From Bacteroidales bacterium M7 (GTDB taxonomy: Bacteria > Bacteroidota > Bacteroidia > Bacteroidales > Muribaculaceae): DNA of 64,000 nt. Both the position numbers and the translations under genes were made by a program. The DNA lies in contig LUJR01000009.1 in NCBI GenBank assembly GCA_001689515.1, positions 1 to 64,000 of the forward strand, given 5' to 3'. Within the stretch, counting starts at the first letter, position 1, and each line of letters starts with the position of its first letter. Of this stretch, positions 37,653 through 47,338 are shown piece by piece. Under the pieces are notes generated by a model. It did no database searches and had not been told where the DNA came from. It saw only the letters and a program-made list of their open reading frames with translations.

Positions 37653-39620
37653 ATGATTTCCATACAGAACCTTTCGGTGGAGTTCTCTGCCAAAGCTCTT
37701 TTTGACAATATCAACTACGTCATCAATCCGCGTGACCGCATAGCTCTCGTGGGCAAGAACGGCGCCGGCAAATCCACGATGCTCAAGATCATCGCCGGTA
37801 TTCAGTCGCCCACGTCTGGCTCTGTGGCAGTCCCCAAAGATGTCACAGTTGGATATCTGCCACAGCATATGCAGGTCAACGATACTCTGACTGTGGAGCA
37901 GGAGGTGCGCAAGGCATTTGCGCATATCGATGCCATGCAGCAGGAACTTGACCGTTATACGGCTGAACTGTCGGAACGCACTGACTATGAAAGTGCCGCA
38001 TATCAGGATCTCATAGACCGCATGACCACCCTGACCGAGCGGCTTACATACGAAAATTCCGAGAACCACGATGCGGAGATGGAGCGTACGCTGATAGGTC
38101 TCGGATTTCGTCGCGATGACTTCACGCGGCCGACGTGCGAGTTCTCGGGCGGCTGGCGCATGCGCATTGAGCTTGCCAAACTGCTTCTGGGACATCCCGA
38201 TGTGTTGCTGCTTGACGAGCCTACCAACCACCTTGACATTGAATCTATCCAGTGGCTCGAGTCGTTTCTGGTCAACCGTGCCAAGGCTGTGGTGCTGGTC
38301 AGCCACGACCGTGCATTTATCGATAATGTGACAAACCGCACCATTGAGATATCGCTGGGCAAGATCTATGATTACTCCGTCAATTACTCTAAATTCGTGG
38401 AGCTTCGCAAGGAGCGCATCGAGCAGCAGATGCGTGCCTATCTCAATCAGCAGAAGCAGATACAGGATACGGAGGACTTTATAGAGCGTTTCCGCTACAA
38501 AGCCACGAAGAGTGTGCAGGTGCAGAGCCGCATCAAGCAGCTCGCCAAGATAGAGCGGATAGAGGTGGATGAGGTAGACAAATCGCGTCTCAATCTTCGT
38601 TTTCCGCCCGCGCCGCGTTCGGGAGATTACCCTGTGATAGCTGATAATGTAGGCAAGGCTTACGGCGACCACCAGGTGTTTGACCATGCCACGTTTACCA
38701 TCAAGCGTGGTGAAAAAGTGGCTTTCGTGGGCAAAAACGGCGAGGGCAAGTCAACTCTGGTCAAGTGCATAATGCGTGAAATTCCCTATACTGGCGAACT
38801 GAAGATAGGGCATAACGTCCAGATCGGATATTTCGCACAGAATCAGGCTTCGCTGATGGACGGCGAGCTGACCGTATTTGACACCATCGACCGAGTGGCA
38901 GTGGGGGATATCCGCACTAAGATACGCGACATACTCGGAGCCTTTATGTTTGGCGGAGAAGCATCTGACAAAAAGGTCAAAGTGCTCTCGGGTGGCGAGC
39001 GTACCCGACTGGCGATGATACGTCTGCTGCTACAGCCGGTCAATCTGCTTATTCTTGACGAACCTACCAACCATCTTGACATGGCTTCAAAGGATGTGTT
39101 GAAGCAGGCGATAAAGGACTTTGACGGCACAGTCATCGTCGTGAGCCATGACCGTGAATTTCTTGACGGTCTGGTGGAAAAGGTCTACGAATTTGGTGAC
39201 GGCAAGGTGCGTGAGTGCCTCGGTGGCATATATGATTTTTTGGAGAAGAAAAAGCTTGATTCACTTGCCCAATTAGAGGCTGCGAAACCGTCTTCACCGA
39301 CTCCGAAAGATAAAGAAGCTCCCAAGGCTGAAACTCCCAAGGCTGAAACCGGGGCTAAGGAAGCGTCGGCGCCTAAGCTCAGCTATGCCGAGCAGCGCGA
39401 GCGTGACAAGGCTCTGCGCCGCGCCCGCAAGAAGGTGGAAGATGCCGAGAAGGATGTGGCGCAGCGGGAGCAAGCCATCAAGGATCTTGAGGCGCGTATG
39501 TCATCGGGCGAAGCGTTGACCGAGGAAGATTATGCTCTCCATGCCTCCCTCACCAAGCAGCTCGAAAACGCCATGAGCCTGTGGGAGCTGGCATCCATTG
39601 AGTACGAGGAGATGCAGTAA
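37653..39620 (+). CDS. ABC-F family ATPase (Uup/EttA-like)
   Basis: A 655-residue protein with two ABC domains and no membrane segments. First Walker A GKNGAGKST (about 34-42), signature FSGGWRMR; second Walker A GKNGEGKST, signature LSGGERTR; between them the charged P-site linker (about 240-300) that defines ABC-F. The C-terminus has a low-complexity linker with two APKAET-like repeats, then a coiled coil (ARKKVEDAEKDVAQREQAIKDLEARM), as in Uup, which binds DNA or ribosomes. ABC-F proteins act on the ribosome, rescuing or regulating translation. Nothing marks it as an antibiotic-resistance type. Confidence 0.93.
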   Translation: MISIQNLSVEFSAKALFDNINYVINPRDRIALVGKNGAGKSTMLKIIAGIQSPTSGSVAVPKDVTVGYLPQHMQVNDTLTVEQEVRKAFAHIDAMQQELDRYTAELSERTDYESAAYQDLIDRMTTLTERLTYENSENHDAEMERTLIGLGFRRDDFTRPTCEFSGGWRMRIELAKLLLGHPDVLLLDEPTNHLDIESIQWLESFLVNRAKAVVLVSHDRAFIDNVTNRTIEISLGKIYDYSVNYSKFVELRKERIEQQMRAYLNQQKQIQDTEDFIERFRYKATKSVQVQSRIKQLAKIERIEVDEVDKSRLNLRFPPAPRSGDYPVIADNVGKAYGDHQVFDHATFTIKRGEKVAFVGKNGEGKSTLVKCIMREIPYTGELKIGHNVQIGYFAQNQASLMDGELTVFDTIDRVAVGDIRTKIRDILGAFMFGGEASDKKVKVLSGGERTRLAMIRLLLQPVNLLILDEPTNHLDMASKDVLKQAIKDFDGTVIVVSHDREFLDGLVEKVYEFGDGKVRECLGGIYDFLEKKKLDSLAQLEAAKPSSPTPKDKEAPKAETPKAETGAKEASAPKLSYAEQRERDKALRRARKKVEDAEKDVAQREQAIKDLEARMSSGEALTEEDYALHASLTKQLENAMSLWELASIEYEEMQ

Positions 39621-39644
39621 GAATAATGCCATATTCTACCCTTG

Positions 39645-39974
39645 TAGGGACATGCCGTGGCACAATGTCACTAACTTAAGCTAATCTTATTCTTCCCATG
39701 TACGCGCCCGAAAGGGCGCTTCTCTCTGTTAGCCGAGGGGCTTGCCCCTCGGTAAATGTCAACCTATGCCACGCGCTGCGCTTTGCCGCAGCGCATTAAA
39801 CACCGTGATGCTCAACATGATAGCGACTGATGCGCTGCGGCAAAGCGCAGCGCGTACATTCTCCATTCCTTACCGAGGGGCAAGCCCCTCGGCTAACAGA
39901 GAGATGCGCCCACAAGGGGCGCGACTTGCTTGCAAATCCTTAAGGTTGTGACATTGTGCCATGGCATGTCCCTA
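39645..39974. repeat. Nested mirror array of four palindrome families
   Basis: The ~400 bases between two genes contain palindromes in mirror order. A: TAGGGACATGCC...CTTAAG (39,645-39,680) with A' (39,939-39,974). B: GCGCCCGAAAGGGCGC (39,704-39,719) with B' GCGCCCACAAGGGGCGC (39,906-39,922). C: CTCTCTGTTAGCC plus CGAGGGGCTTGCCCCTCGG (39,722-39,755) with C' (39,870-39,903). D: ACGCGCTGCGCTTTGCC.. (39,771-39,796) with D' (39,830-39,855). B, C and D are hairpins by themselves and also pair with their mirror copies. All pairs share a centre near 39,810-39,813. The outer pair A extends the GACATGCC family seen at three other loci. Confidence 0.9.
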
Positions 39975-40017
39975 CGGAGAATATGGAAACAAATGGAGAT
40001 TAACAAGAAGCTGTGGG

Positions 40018-42123
40018 CTATGCTGTAGGGATGGATGTCATCGGGATGGTAAGGATGAACCGCGATCCATTATCATAAGTGGTGTCGAGCTCGATATGGC
40101 CACCCAGCAGTTGCGCAAGTTGTAGTGCCAGTGCCAATCCGAGCCCCGCTCCTTGTGAAGAACTGTCAAGTTTGCTGAATCTCTGGAATATCCTGTCCTG
40201 GTCCTCCTCGTTTATGCCTATGCCTGTGTCGGTCACGCTTATTTTCACAGTATTGACAGCGGGCAGTATCTGGTATGACAGCTCGATAGAGCCTTCGGTG
40301 GTGAATTTGGCTGCGTTTGACAGCAGCTGGTATAGAATCTGCGACAACCTATGGGGATCGGTGTCTATCTGCACGTCCGGTAGGTCAGGTGCTAATCCGA
40401 CACGGACATTTTTGCTTGCGTGGTGACGGATGACGGTTATTGCGTTGTCGCATATCATCTTCAGGTCGATCTTCTTAGGGTGTACTGACAGGGTCTTATT
40501 GTCAGCCTGTGCCAGCGTCAGCACGTCAGAGAAGAGGTTGAGGAGCAACTCGGAGTTGAACTGTATTTTATTTGAGAAATCGCGCAGATAGGGCTTGTCT
40601 CCTGTATCCACACAGTCTATCAGCAGATTGGTGTATTCATTGATAACATGCAGGGGACCTTCCACTTCGTTACTCATGTTTTTGATGAAATCAGATTTTG
40701 TGCGGTTGGCAGCCTGTGCATCGTCACGGGCTTTCACAAGGTCAGCCTGTGCTTTCTGTATGTTGGCTTTCTCGATTTTCAGGTCGGTGTTGCTCTTCTT
40801 AAGATGGGAAGCGAGTTTGCGCATGCGATGATACATGAAAAACAGGACCACAAGCAGTACAAACAGGACTATCGTACCCGTCATCAGCATCATCGTGCGA
40901 GTTCTGGTGGCTTGATGCTCGCGTTTGAGGTTCTGTTCCTTCAGCTCATTGATGTCATATATGATCTGGAGTTCCTGGGCTTTTTCCTGCATTCGGGTCT
41001 TGATGGTCTTTTCCAATACGCTGTTATATCCTTCCAGCCCGTCCAGCAGTGCCTCTTTATTGCCTGTCTTACGCCCGCACTCTACCATAAGCCTGTACAG
41101 GATGTGGAGATATGAGCGGTTGTAATAGTTGTCTTTATTTTTATATATGAGTTTCAGGGCTTCATCATAACGTTTATGATGCATCGCATAGTAGATTTCG
41201 GCGCGTCCGGAGTGTGCCTCTGTGTTGGCTGCGAGGTCGTTTGTTTTCAGCAATGCCTGTATTTTCGCATATATGCTTTCTACCTCCTTGTCCGACAGCA
41301 GGGGGTAGTTGCTGAGCATGTGAGTGTAGATGATATAATAGTGCGCATTGTAGTTGCGGTATTTGCGTCCCGCTTTTGCATTGCTTTTCTCCAGCATTCC
41401 GATAGCTTCAAGCCGCTTGCGGTCTATCTGTAAGCCTTTTTCATAGTCATCGTTGAGACGGTATATGATGGCTGCCTGGGTGTAGAACGCATTACGCAGG
41501 GGTGTGTGGTCTTCTGGAAGCGATTCCACCAGTTCTTCCAGCTTGTTCATGTAGTGTATCAGCATATCTCCCTGCGAAGTGTTGCCTATATATAGGCATA
41601 GAGCATGTAGCAGCACGATTTTCTCATATATGTCGGTCGGAGGGTTGGCATTGACCATATCGAGCAACTGCTGCAGGCGGTGGGTACGTGTCTTTTCGTC
41701 AGCGTACCATAGACCGTTGTGGTTACGTAGCATCCTTAAAAATGTCACAGTCATGTCGCGTGTCGGCGAGGGCTGGAATCTTTTGGCACGGTTGATATCT
41801 ATTGCCAGCAACGAATCCTCTTTGACATGCAGATTGCCGAGATGACGCAGAATGTTAAGCCCGTCTTCACTGTTGCCGGTCTGTAAAGCCAAGTTGTATA
41901 TGACGGAGCCTACGGAGTCTTTCAGTGAGATGCTGTTTGTGAGGTCGAAGATGTCGGTCAGCATGCTGATTCGCTCGGTGGAATTTACCTTATTGGTTAA
42001 TCCGGCTTTGATGCTGTCTATTATCTGTTGTTTCTCAAATGCTGACAGCTCGGAGGTGGCTCGGGCGCATAATGCTGTCAATATGAGGACAGCTGCTAAG
42101 ATGTGTCTGGTTATGGATTGCAT
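40018..42123 (-). CDS. TPR sensor histidine kinase with Asn in place of the phosphoacceptor His
   Basis: A 701-residue protein: signal peptide, a long helical TPR-like periplasmic region (to about 400), one transmembrane helix (about 405-430, MLMTGTIVLFVLLVVLFFMYH), a coiled coil, a HisKA-like dimerisation domain and a HATPase domain. The ATPase boxes are good: ILYQLLSNAAKFT (N box), VTDTGIGI (G1), GAGLGLALALQLAQLLGG (G2). The H box reads NMSNEVEGPLHVI where family members have MSHEIRTPL, so the expected His is Asn485 (codon AAC, 40,671-40,669). Autophosphorylation at the usual site is therefore not possible, and it may be a pseudokinase or phosphatase-only sensor. No response regulator gene is adjacent. 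A -7 box TATATTTG lies at 42,151-42,144. Confidence 0.88.
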   Translation of the reverse strand: MQSITRHILAAVLILTALCARATSELSAFEKQQIIDSIKAGLTNKVNSTERISMLTDIFDLTNSISLKDSVGSVIYNLALQTGNSEDGLNILRHLGNLHVKEDSLLAIDINRAKRFQPSPTRDMTVTFLRMLRNHNGLWYADEKTRTHRLQQLLDMVNANPPTDIYEKIVLLHALCLYIGNTSQGDMLIHYMNKLEELVESLPEDHTPLRNAFYTQAAIIYRLNDDYEKGLQIDRKRLEAIGMLEKSNAKAGRKYRNYNAHYYIIYTHMLSNYPLLSDKEVESIYAKIQALLKTNDLAANTEAHSGRAEIYYAMHHKRYDEALKLIYKNKDNYYNRSYLHILYRLMVECGRKTGNKEALLDGLEGYNSVLEKTIKTRMQEKAQELQIIYDINELKEQNLKREHQATRTRTMMLMTGTIVLFVLLVVLFFMYHRMRKLASHLKKSNTDLKIEKANIQKAQADLVKARDDAQAANRTKSDFIKNMSNEVEGPLHVINEYTNLLIDCVDTGDKPYLRDFSNKIQFNSELLLNLFSDVLTLAQADNKTLSVHPKKIDLKMICDNAITVIRHHASKNVRVGLAPDLPDVQIDTDPHRLSQILYQLLSNAAKFTTEGSIELSYQILPAVNTVKISVTDTGIGINEEDQDRIFQRFSKLDSSSQGAGLGLALALQLAQLLGGHIELDTTYDNGSRFILTIPMTSIPTA

Positions 42124-42219
42124 GGATGTGATAAGATATGATGCAAATATAGCGATTTTTATTTGGGATTGTGCCAGCTTCGTTAAAAAATGTAATATTC
42201 CAGTATGGTGAAACCATTG

Positions 42220-42250
42220 TTGCACAGTAGGGATTTTTTGAGTAACTTTG
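42220..42250 (+). promoter_or_regulatory. Promoter of carA
   Basis: TTGC (42,220-42,223), 19 bases, TAACTTTG (42,243-42,250), 57 bases before the carA ATG at 42,307. It rules out the longer in-frame start at 42,205. Confidence 0.7.
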
Positions 42251-42306
42251 CCCCGATTATAGGTTTTTCAATCAAACGGAAAAATTCTCCACCATCTTTA
42301 CAGACT

Positions 42307-43377
42307 ATGCGTGAAACGAAACGCGCTGTCCTCACTCTTGAAGACGGCACAACCTTTGAAGGGAAATCATTCGGCTATGAGGGTTCCACAGCCGGTGAAG
42401 TAGTTTTCAACACCGCCATGACGGGTTATCCTGAGAGTCTGACCGACCCCTCCTATGAGGGACAGATACTGGTCACGACTTACCCCATCCTCGGCAATTA
42501 TGGAGTGCCGCCGAGACGGCAGAAAGATGATGTCAGCGAATATTACGAGGGCGACCGCATACATTGCCAGGCAATAGTGGCGCAGGACTACACCTATGAC
42601 CACAGCCACTGGCAGGCTGACCGCAGCCTTGCCGACTGGCTCAAAGAGGAAAATATAGTAGGCATCTACGGCATAGATACACGCGCCCTGACAAAACATC
42701 TGCGCGAGCACGGTTCGATGCTCGGAAAAATTGTGGTAGAGGGTGCAGAAGACGTGGATTTCTACGACCCCAACAAGGAGAATCTTGTAGCCAAGGTGTC
42801 ATGCAAAGATGTGGAATACCATGGCGAGGGTGACAAGACAGTCGTGCTCGTGGACTGCGGTGTGAAGCACAATATCATCCGCTGTCTGACACGCCGCGGA
42901 GTCAAAGTGGTGCGTGTCCCCTGGGATTATGATTTCACCACCATACCTTACGACGGGTTGTTTATATCCAACGGCCCTGGCAACCCCGATATGGCGGAGA
43001 AGACCGTGGAAAATATCCGTAAAGCCATAGAGATAGGCAAACCCATCTGTGGCATCTGCATGGGCAACCAGCTTCTTTCGAAGGCAGCCGGAGCTACGAC
43101 TTACAAACTAAAATACGGACACCGCAGCCATAACCAGCCTGTGCGTCGAGTCAATTCCGACCAGTGCTTTGTCACTTCGCAGAACCACGGATTCGCTGTC
43201 GACAGTTCCAAGCTTCCGGCTGACTGGGAGCCGCTGTTTGTCAACATGAATGACGGCACCAACGAGGGCATACGCCACAAGAGCAAGCCGTTTTTCTCGG
43301 CTCAGTTCCATCCCGAGGCATCAAGCGGTCCCAAGGATACAGAATTCCTGTTTGACGAATTCATAGCGTTGCTCTGA
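42307..43377 (+). CDS. carA: Carbamoyl-phosphate synthase small (glutaminase) subunit
   Basis: A 356-residue CarA. It begins RAVLTLEDGTTFEGKSFGYEG, the family start, and has the class I glutaminase core: SNGPGNPDMAEKTVE, then CGICMGNQLLSKAAGA with nucleophile Cys251, and FHPEASSGP with the catalytic His-Pro-Glu. It supplies ammonia from glutamine to CarB. It lies 58 bases before carB under a consensus promoter. The product feeds pyrimidine and arginine synthesis. Confidence 0.97.
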   Translation: MRETKRAVLTLEDGTTFEGKSFGYEGSTAGEVVFNTAMTGYPESLTDPSYEGQILVTTYPILGNYGVPPRRQKDDVSEYYEGDRIHCQAIVAQDYTYDHSHWQADRSLADWLKEENIVGIYGIDTRALTKHLREHGSMLGKIVVEGAEDVDFYDPNKENLVAKVSCKDVEYHGEGDKTVVLVDCGVKHNIIRCLTRRGVKVVRVPWDYDFTTIPYDGLFISNGPGNPDMAEKTVENIRKAIEIGKPICGICMGNQLLSKAAGATTYKLKYGHRSHNQPVRRVNSDQCFVTSQNHGFAVDSSKLPADWEPLFVNMNDGTNEGIRHKSKPFFSAQFHPEASSGPKDTEFLFDEFIALL

Positions 43378-43435
43378 CACCGAGATCGAGTTTATCCATC
43401 TAACACTACATATCCCACCACAACATCATATTCAC

Positions 43436-46400
43436 ATGTCGCAGACTAATAGATTTGACTTCCATAAAGTGCTTCTGCTCGGAAGCGGTGCTCTCAAGAT
43501 AGGCGAGGCTGGCGAGTTTGACTACTCCGGCTCCCAGGCTCTGAAAGCGTTGAAGGAGGAGGGTATCGAGACAATCCTCATCAACCCCAACATTGCCACC
43601 GTGCAGACTTCTGACGGTTTCGCCGACAAGATTTATTTCTTGCCCGTGACCCCTTATTTCGTTGAAAAGGTCATAGAGAAGGAGCGTCCTGACGGCATCC
43701 TGCTCGCTTTCGGCGGTCAGACAGCCCTCAACTGCGGTGTGGCTCTCAGCGAGAGCGGTGTGCTTGACAAGTACGATGTCAAGGTGCTCGGCACTCCTGT
43801 CCGTGCCATCATGGACACCGAGGACCGCGAGCTGTTCGTCAAGAAACTCGACGAGATTGATGTCAAGACTATCAAGAGCGAGGCAGTCAACTCTACTGCT
43901 GATGCCATCAAGGCTGCCAATGAACTTGGTTATCCGGTCATCGTGCGTGCCGCTTATGCTCTCGGCGGTCTCGGCAGCGGTTTCTGCGACAACGAGGAGG
44001 AGCTCATAGCTCTTTGTGAGAAAGCTCTCTCGTTCTCGCCCCAGGTGCTTGTGGAGAAGTCGCTCAAGGGATGGAAAGAGGTGGAATATGAGGTGGTACG
44101 TGACCGTTTCGACAACTGTATCACCGTCTGCAACATGGAGAACTTTGACCCGCTGGGCATCCATACCGGCGAATCTATCGTGGTGGCTCCCTCGCAGACT
44201 CTCAGCAACGAGGACTACCATTATCTGCGCCAGCTGGCGATCAAGATCATACGCCATGTGGGCATCGTCGGCGAGTGCAATGTGCAGTATGCCTTTGACC
44301 CGCAGTCCATGGACTACCGCGTCATCGAGGTCAATGCACGTCTGAGCCGTTCGTCGGCTCTGGCATCCAAAGCCACTGGCTATCCTTTGGCTTTCGTGGC
44401 TGCCAAGCTGGGTCTGGGATACGGTCTGTTTGACCTCCGCAATTCTGTCACCAAGGAGACATCGGCTTTCTTTGAGCCGGCTCTTGACTATATCGTGTGC
44501 AAGATACCTCGCTGGGACCTTGGCAAATTCCACGGTGTAAAGCGTGAAATTGGCTCGTCGATGAAATCAGTCGGCGAGGTCATGGCTATCGGACGCACCT
44601 TTGAGGAGGTGATCCAGAAGGGTCTCCGCATGATAGGGCAGGGCATGCACGGGTTTGTCGAAAACAAGTTCATGAATGTGGACGATATCGACAAGGCTCT
44701 CTCTGCTCCCACCGACAAACGTATATTCGTAATCTCTCAGGCGATGCAGCGCGGATACACCGTTGACCGCATCCATGAGCTTACCAAGATAGACAAGTGG
44801 TTTCTTCACAAGCTCCACAACATCATTGACACTGCCAAGGAGATGGAGCAGTATGATGAGGTGGAGAAACTTCCCGAGACGCTCGTGCGTCAGGCGAAGT
44901 CGCAGGGATTCAGCGATTTCCAGATTGCGCGCTCTGTGTTTGGCGACTGGATGAACGAAAATAGCGAGGAGGGCAGCGACCGTGTGCGCACCTACCGCAA
45001 ATCACTCGGCATAACCCCTGTGGTCAAGCAGATTGACACCCTTGCGGCTGAATATCCTGCGATGACCAACTACCTCTACTTGACCTATAACGGTTCGGAG
45101 AATGATGTCCATTACCTCCATGACCACCGCTCTATAATAGTGCTCGGCTCCGGTGCCTACCGCATCGGCTCATCGGTAGAGTTTGACTGGTGTTCGGTCA
45201 ATGCGCTTCTGACCGTCAACAAGGAGGGCTGGCGTTCGGTGATGATCAACTACAACCCCGAGACGGTCTCGACCGACTATGACATGTGTGACCGTCTCTA
45301 TTTTGACGAGCTCACCTATGAGCGCGTGATGGATATCATAGAGTTGGAGCAGCCCCACGGTACCATACTCAGCGTAGGCGGTCAGATACCTAACAACCTC
45401 GCTACGCGTCTTGACAAGAGCAATGTCAACATACTCGGCACATCAGCCAAGAGCATTGATAATGCCGAAGACCGTAACAAGTTCTCGGCGATGCTTGACC
45501 GTCTGCACATCGACCAGCCTCGCTGGAGCGAGCTGACCAGCTTCGAGGATATCAACAAGTTTATCGAGAAGGTCGGTTTCCCGGTGCTCGTGCGTCCGAG
45601 CTATGTGCTCTCAGGCGCGGCGATGAACGTATGCAGCAACAATGACGAGCTTGAACGTTTCCTCCGCCTTGCCGCCAATGTCAGCAAGCAGCACCCTGTA
45701 GTGGTCAGCGAATTTATCCAGGGAGCCAAGGAGATAGAGATGGATGCGGTGGCTCAGAACGGTGAAATCGTGGTCTACGCCATCTCGGAGCACATCGAAT
45801 TTGCCGGTGTGCACTCTGGCGATGCCACCATCCAGTTCCCGCCGCAGAAACTCTATGTAGAGACCATGCGCCGCATCAAGAAGGTGTCTTCGCAGATAGC
45901 CAAGGCTCTCAACATCTCGGGTCCGTTTAACATCCAGTTCCTTGCCAAGAACAACGATATCAAGGTCATAGAGTGTAACCTGCGTGCATCGCGCAGTTTC
46001 CCCTTCGTCAGCAAGGTGCTTAAGATCAACTTCATAGACATCGCCACCAAGGTGATGCTCGGCATCCATGTAGACCGTCCTGCCAAAAATGCTTTTGACC
46101 TCGACTATGTGGGCATCAAGGCATCGCAGTTCAGCTTCTCGCGTCTGCAAGGGGCTGACCCTGTGCTCGGCGTTGACATGTCGTCCACTGGTGAGGTCGG
46201 CTGTATAGGCACCGACACCAATGATGCCCTGCTCAAGTCGATGCTCTCCGTAGGTCTTCGCATCCCCTCAAAGGGTGTGTTGCTCTCTACTGGTACCCCG
46301 AAGCAGAAAGCCGACCTGCTTGATGCAGCCCATAAGCTCAATGATGCAGGTTTCAAGCTCTACGCTACTGGAGGCACTCACAAGTTCCTCAACGAGAACG

Positions 46401-46672
46401 GCATCCCTGCCATCTGCGTACACTGGCCCAGCGAGCCTGACAAGCAGCCTCAGGCACTCGAATTGCTCCACAACAAGGAGGTGGACCTCGTGGTCAACAT
46501 CCCCAAAAACCTCTCCAGTGCCGAGCTTACCAACGGTTACAAGATACGCCGCGCAGCCATCGACCTCAATATCCCGTTGCTGACCAATGCCCGTCTGGCA
46601 TCAGCCTTCATCGAAGCCTTCACCAGCGTCCCTCTCGACGAAGTAGAGATCAAGCCCTGGCAGGCTTACTGA
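43436..46672 (+). CDS. carB: Carbamoyl-phosphate synthase large subunit
   Basis: A 1078-residue CarB of normal length. It contains two homologous ATP-grasp halves (first: LLLGSGALKIGEAGEFDYSG; second: IIVLGSGAYRIGSSVEFDW), then the C-terminal MGS-like allosteric domain (KGVLLSTGTPKQKADLLDAA, LYATGGTHKFLNENG). It makes carbamoyl phosphate from bicarbonate, ammonia and two ATP. A strong terminator follows. Long open frames on the opposite strand are side effects of its codon use. Confidence 0.98.
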   Translation: MSQTNRFDFHKVLLLGSGALKIGEAGEFDYSGSQALKALKEEGIETILINPNIATVQTSDGFADKIYFLPVTPYFVEKVIEKERPDGILLAFGGQTALNCGVALSESGVLDKYDVKVLGTPVRAIMDTEDRELFVKKLDEIDVKTIKSEAVNSTADAIKAANELGYPVIVRAAYALGGLGSGFCDNEEELIALCEKALSFSPQVLVEKSLKGWKEVEYEVVRDRFDNCITVCNMENFDPLGIHTGESIVVAPSQTLSNEDYHYLRQLAIKIIRHVGIVGECNVQYAFDPQSMDYRVIEVNARLSRSSALASKATGYPLAFVAAKLGLGYGLFDLRNSVTKETSAFFEPALDYIVCKIPRWDLGKFHGVKREIGSSMKSVGEVMAIGRTFEEVIQKGLRMIGQGMHGFVENKFMNVDDIDKALSAPTDKRIFVISQAMQRGYTVDRIHELTKIDKWFLHKLHNIIDTAKEMEQYDEVEKLPETLVRQAKSQGFSDFQIARSVFGDWMNENSEEGSDRVRTYRKSLGITPVVKQIDTLAAEYPAMTNYLYLTYNGSENDVHYLHDHRSIIVLGSGAYRIGSSVEFDWCSVNALLTVNKEGWRSVMINYNPETVSTDYDMCDRLYFDELTYERVMDIIELEQPHGTILSVGGQIPNNLATRLDKSNVNILGTSAKSIDNAEDRNKFSAMLDRLHIDQPRWSELTSFEDINKFIEKVGFPVLVRPSYVLSGAAMNVCSNNDELERFLRLAANVSKQHPVVVSEFIQGAKEIEMDAVAQNGEIVVYAISEHIEFAGVHSGDATIQFPPQKLYVETMRRIKKVSSQIAKALNISGPFNIQFLAKNNDIKVIECNLRASRSFPFVSKVLKINFIDIATKVMLGIHVDRPAKNAFDLDYVGIKASQFSFSRLQGADPVLGVDMSSTGEVGCIGTDTNDALLKSMLSVGLRIPSKGVLLSTGTPKQKADLLDAAHKLNDAGFKLYATGGTHKFLNENGIPAICVHWPSEPDKQPQALELLHNKEVDLVVNIPKNLSSAELTNGYKIRRAAIDLNIPLLTNARLASAFIEAFTSVPLDEVEIKPWQAY

Positions 46673-46691
46673 TTTAGAGCCCACTACAAAT

Positions 46692-46731
46692 AATAAGCGC
46701 CGTCGTCCAATCATGGACGACGGCGCTTATT
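46692..46731. terminator. Bidirectional terminator between carB and mgsA
   Basis: AATAAGCGCCGTCGTCC (46,692-46,708) and GGACGACGGCGCTTATT (46,715-46,731) form a perfect 17-base stem with a 6-base loop, flanked by A and T tracts. It lies between convergent genes and should stop both. Confidence 0.95.
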
Positions 46732-46744
46732 TGATAGCAGTTTG

Positions 46745-47191
46745 TTATTTGCGGTCAAAGCGGATGTAGCTTTGTGGAAGGGGGTGGTAGGATGGGTCAG
46801 ACCATAGGGTGCTGGAAATCATCAGGTCGGCACTGATGCGGTTGCAGGCGATGGGGACATTGTGGAGTCGGCACTGGCGCAGAAGCATCTGTATGTCAGC
46901 CTCATGGGGTTGTGCGTTGAGGTCATCTATGAGGAATACGGCAAGGTCTATCTCTTTGCGTACTACCATAGCTGCTATTTCGGCATCGCCTCCCATAGGT
47001 CCTGACTGCATACAATCTACCTCTGCCTCGAGATTTAAGTCATTGAACGCCTGGCGTATGAGCGAACCGGTTGTGCCGGTGCATACGAGATGGTGCTTTG
47101 ACAGATAAGCGGCGTTGAATTTCACCCAGTCCACCATGTCCGCTTTGCGGTGGTCGTGTGCCACGAGTGCTATTGTCAGTTTCTCTTTCAT
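46745..47191 (-). CDS. mgsA: Methylglyoxal synthase
   Basis: A 148-residue MgsA: IALVAHDHRKADMVDWV at the start, CTGTTGSLI (phosphate binding), QSGPMGGDAEIAA with the catalytic Asp in GD, and FLIDDLNAQPHEADIQMLLR. It turns dihydroxyacetone phosphate into methylglyoxal, an overflow route when sugar phosphates build up and phosphate is short. It stands alone, convergent to carB. No consensus -7 box is evident upstream. Confidence 0.96.
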   Translation of the reverse strand: MKEKLTIALVAHDHRKADMVDWVKFNAAYLSKHHLVCTGTTGSLIRQAFNDLNLEAEVDCMQSGPMGGDAEIAAMVVRKEIDLAVFLIDDLNAQPHEADIQMLLRQCRLHNVPIACNRISADLMISSTLWSDPSYHPLPQSYIRFDRK

Positions 47192-47274
47192 AGCTTATGT
47201 TTGATATAATGTGTGAATATCCTAAAAACGCTTGTGACGGTTGTAAGGTTTTTGATTGATCGCCAATAAGCGGA

Positions 47275-47306
47275 TTTGGATGCTTGGCGGAAGTTTAGTA
47301 CATTTG
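47275..47306 (+). promoter_or_regulatory. Promoter of the small membrane gene and dxs operon
   Basis: TTTG (47,275-47,278), 20 bases, TACATTTG (47,299-47,306), 33 bases before the ATG. Confidence 0.7.
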
Positions 47307-47338
47307 CATTAGGATACGGACTGTAGATTTTGTGACAG

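Noticed and set aside
43406..44533. A 375-codon open frame opposite carB
   Set aside because: It lies wholly over carB, starts and ends without promoter or ribosome site, and its residues follow from carB codon bias. Other long antisense frames (opposite the ABC-F gene at 37,638-38,687, opposite trkA and rfbB) were rejected for the same reason.
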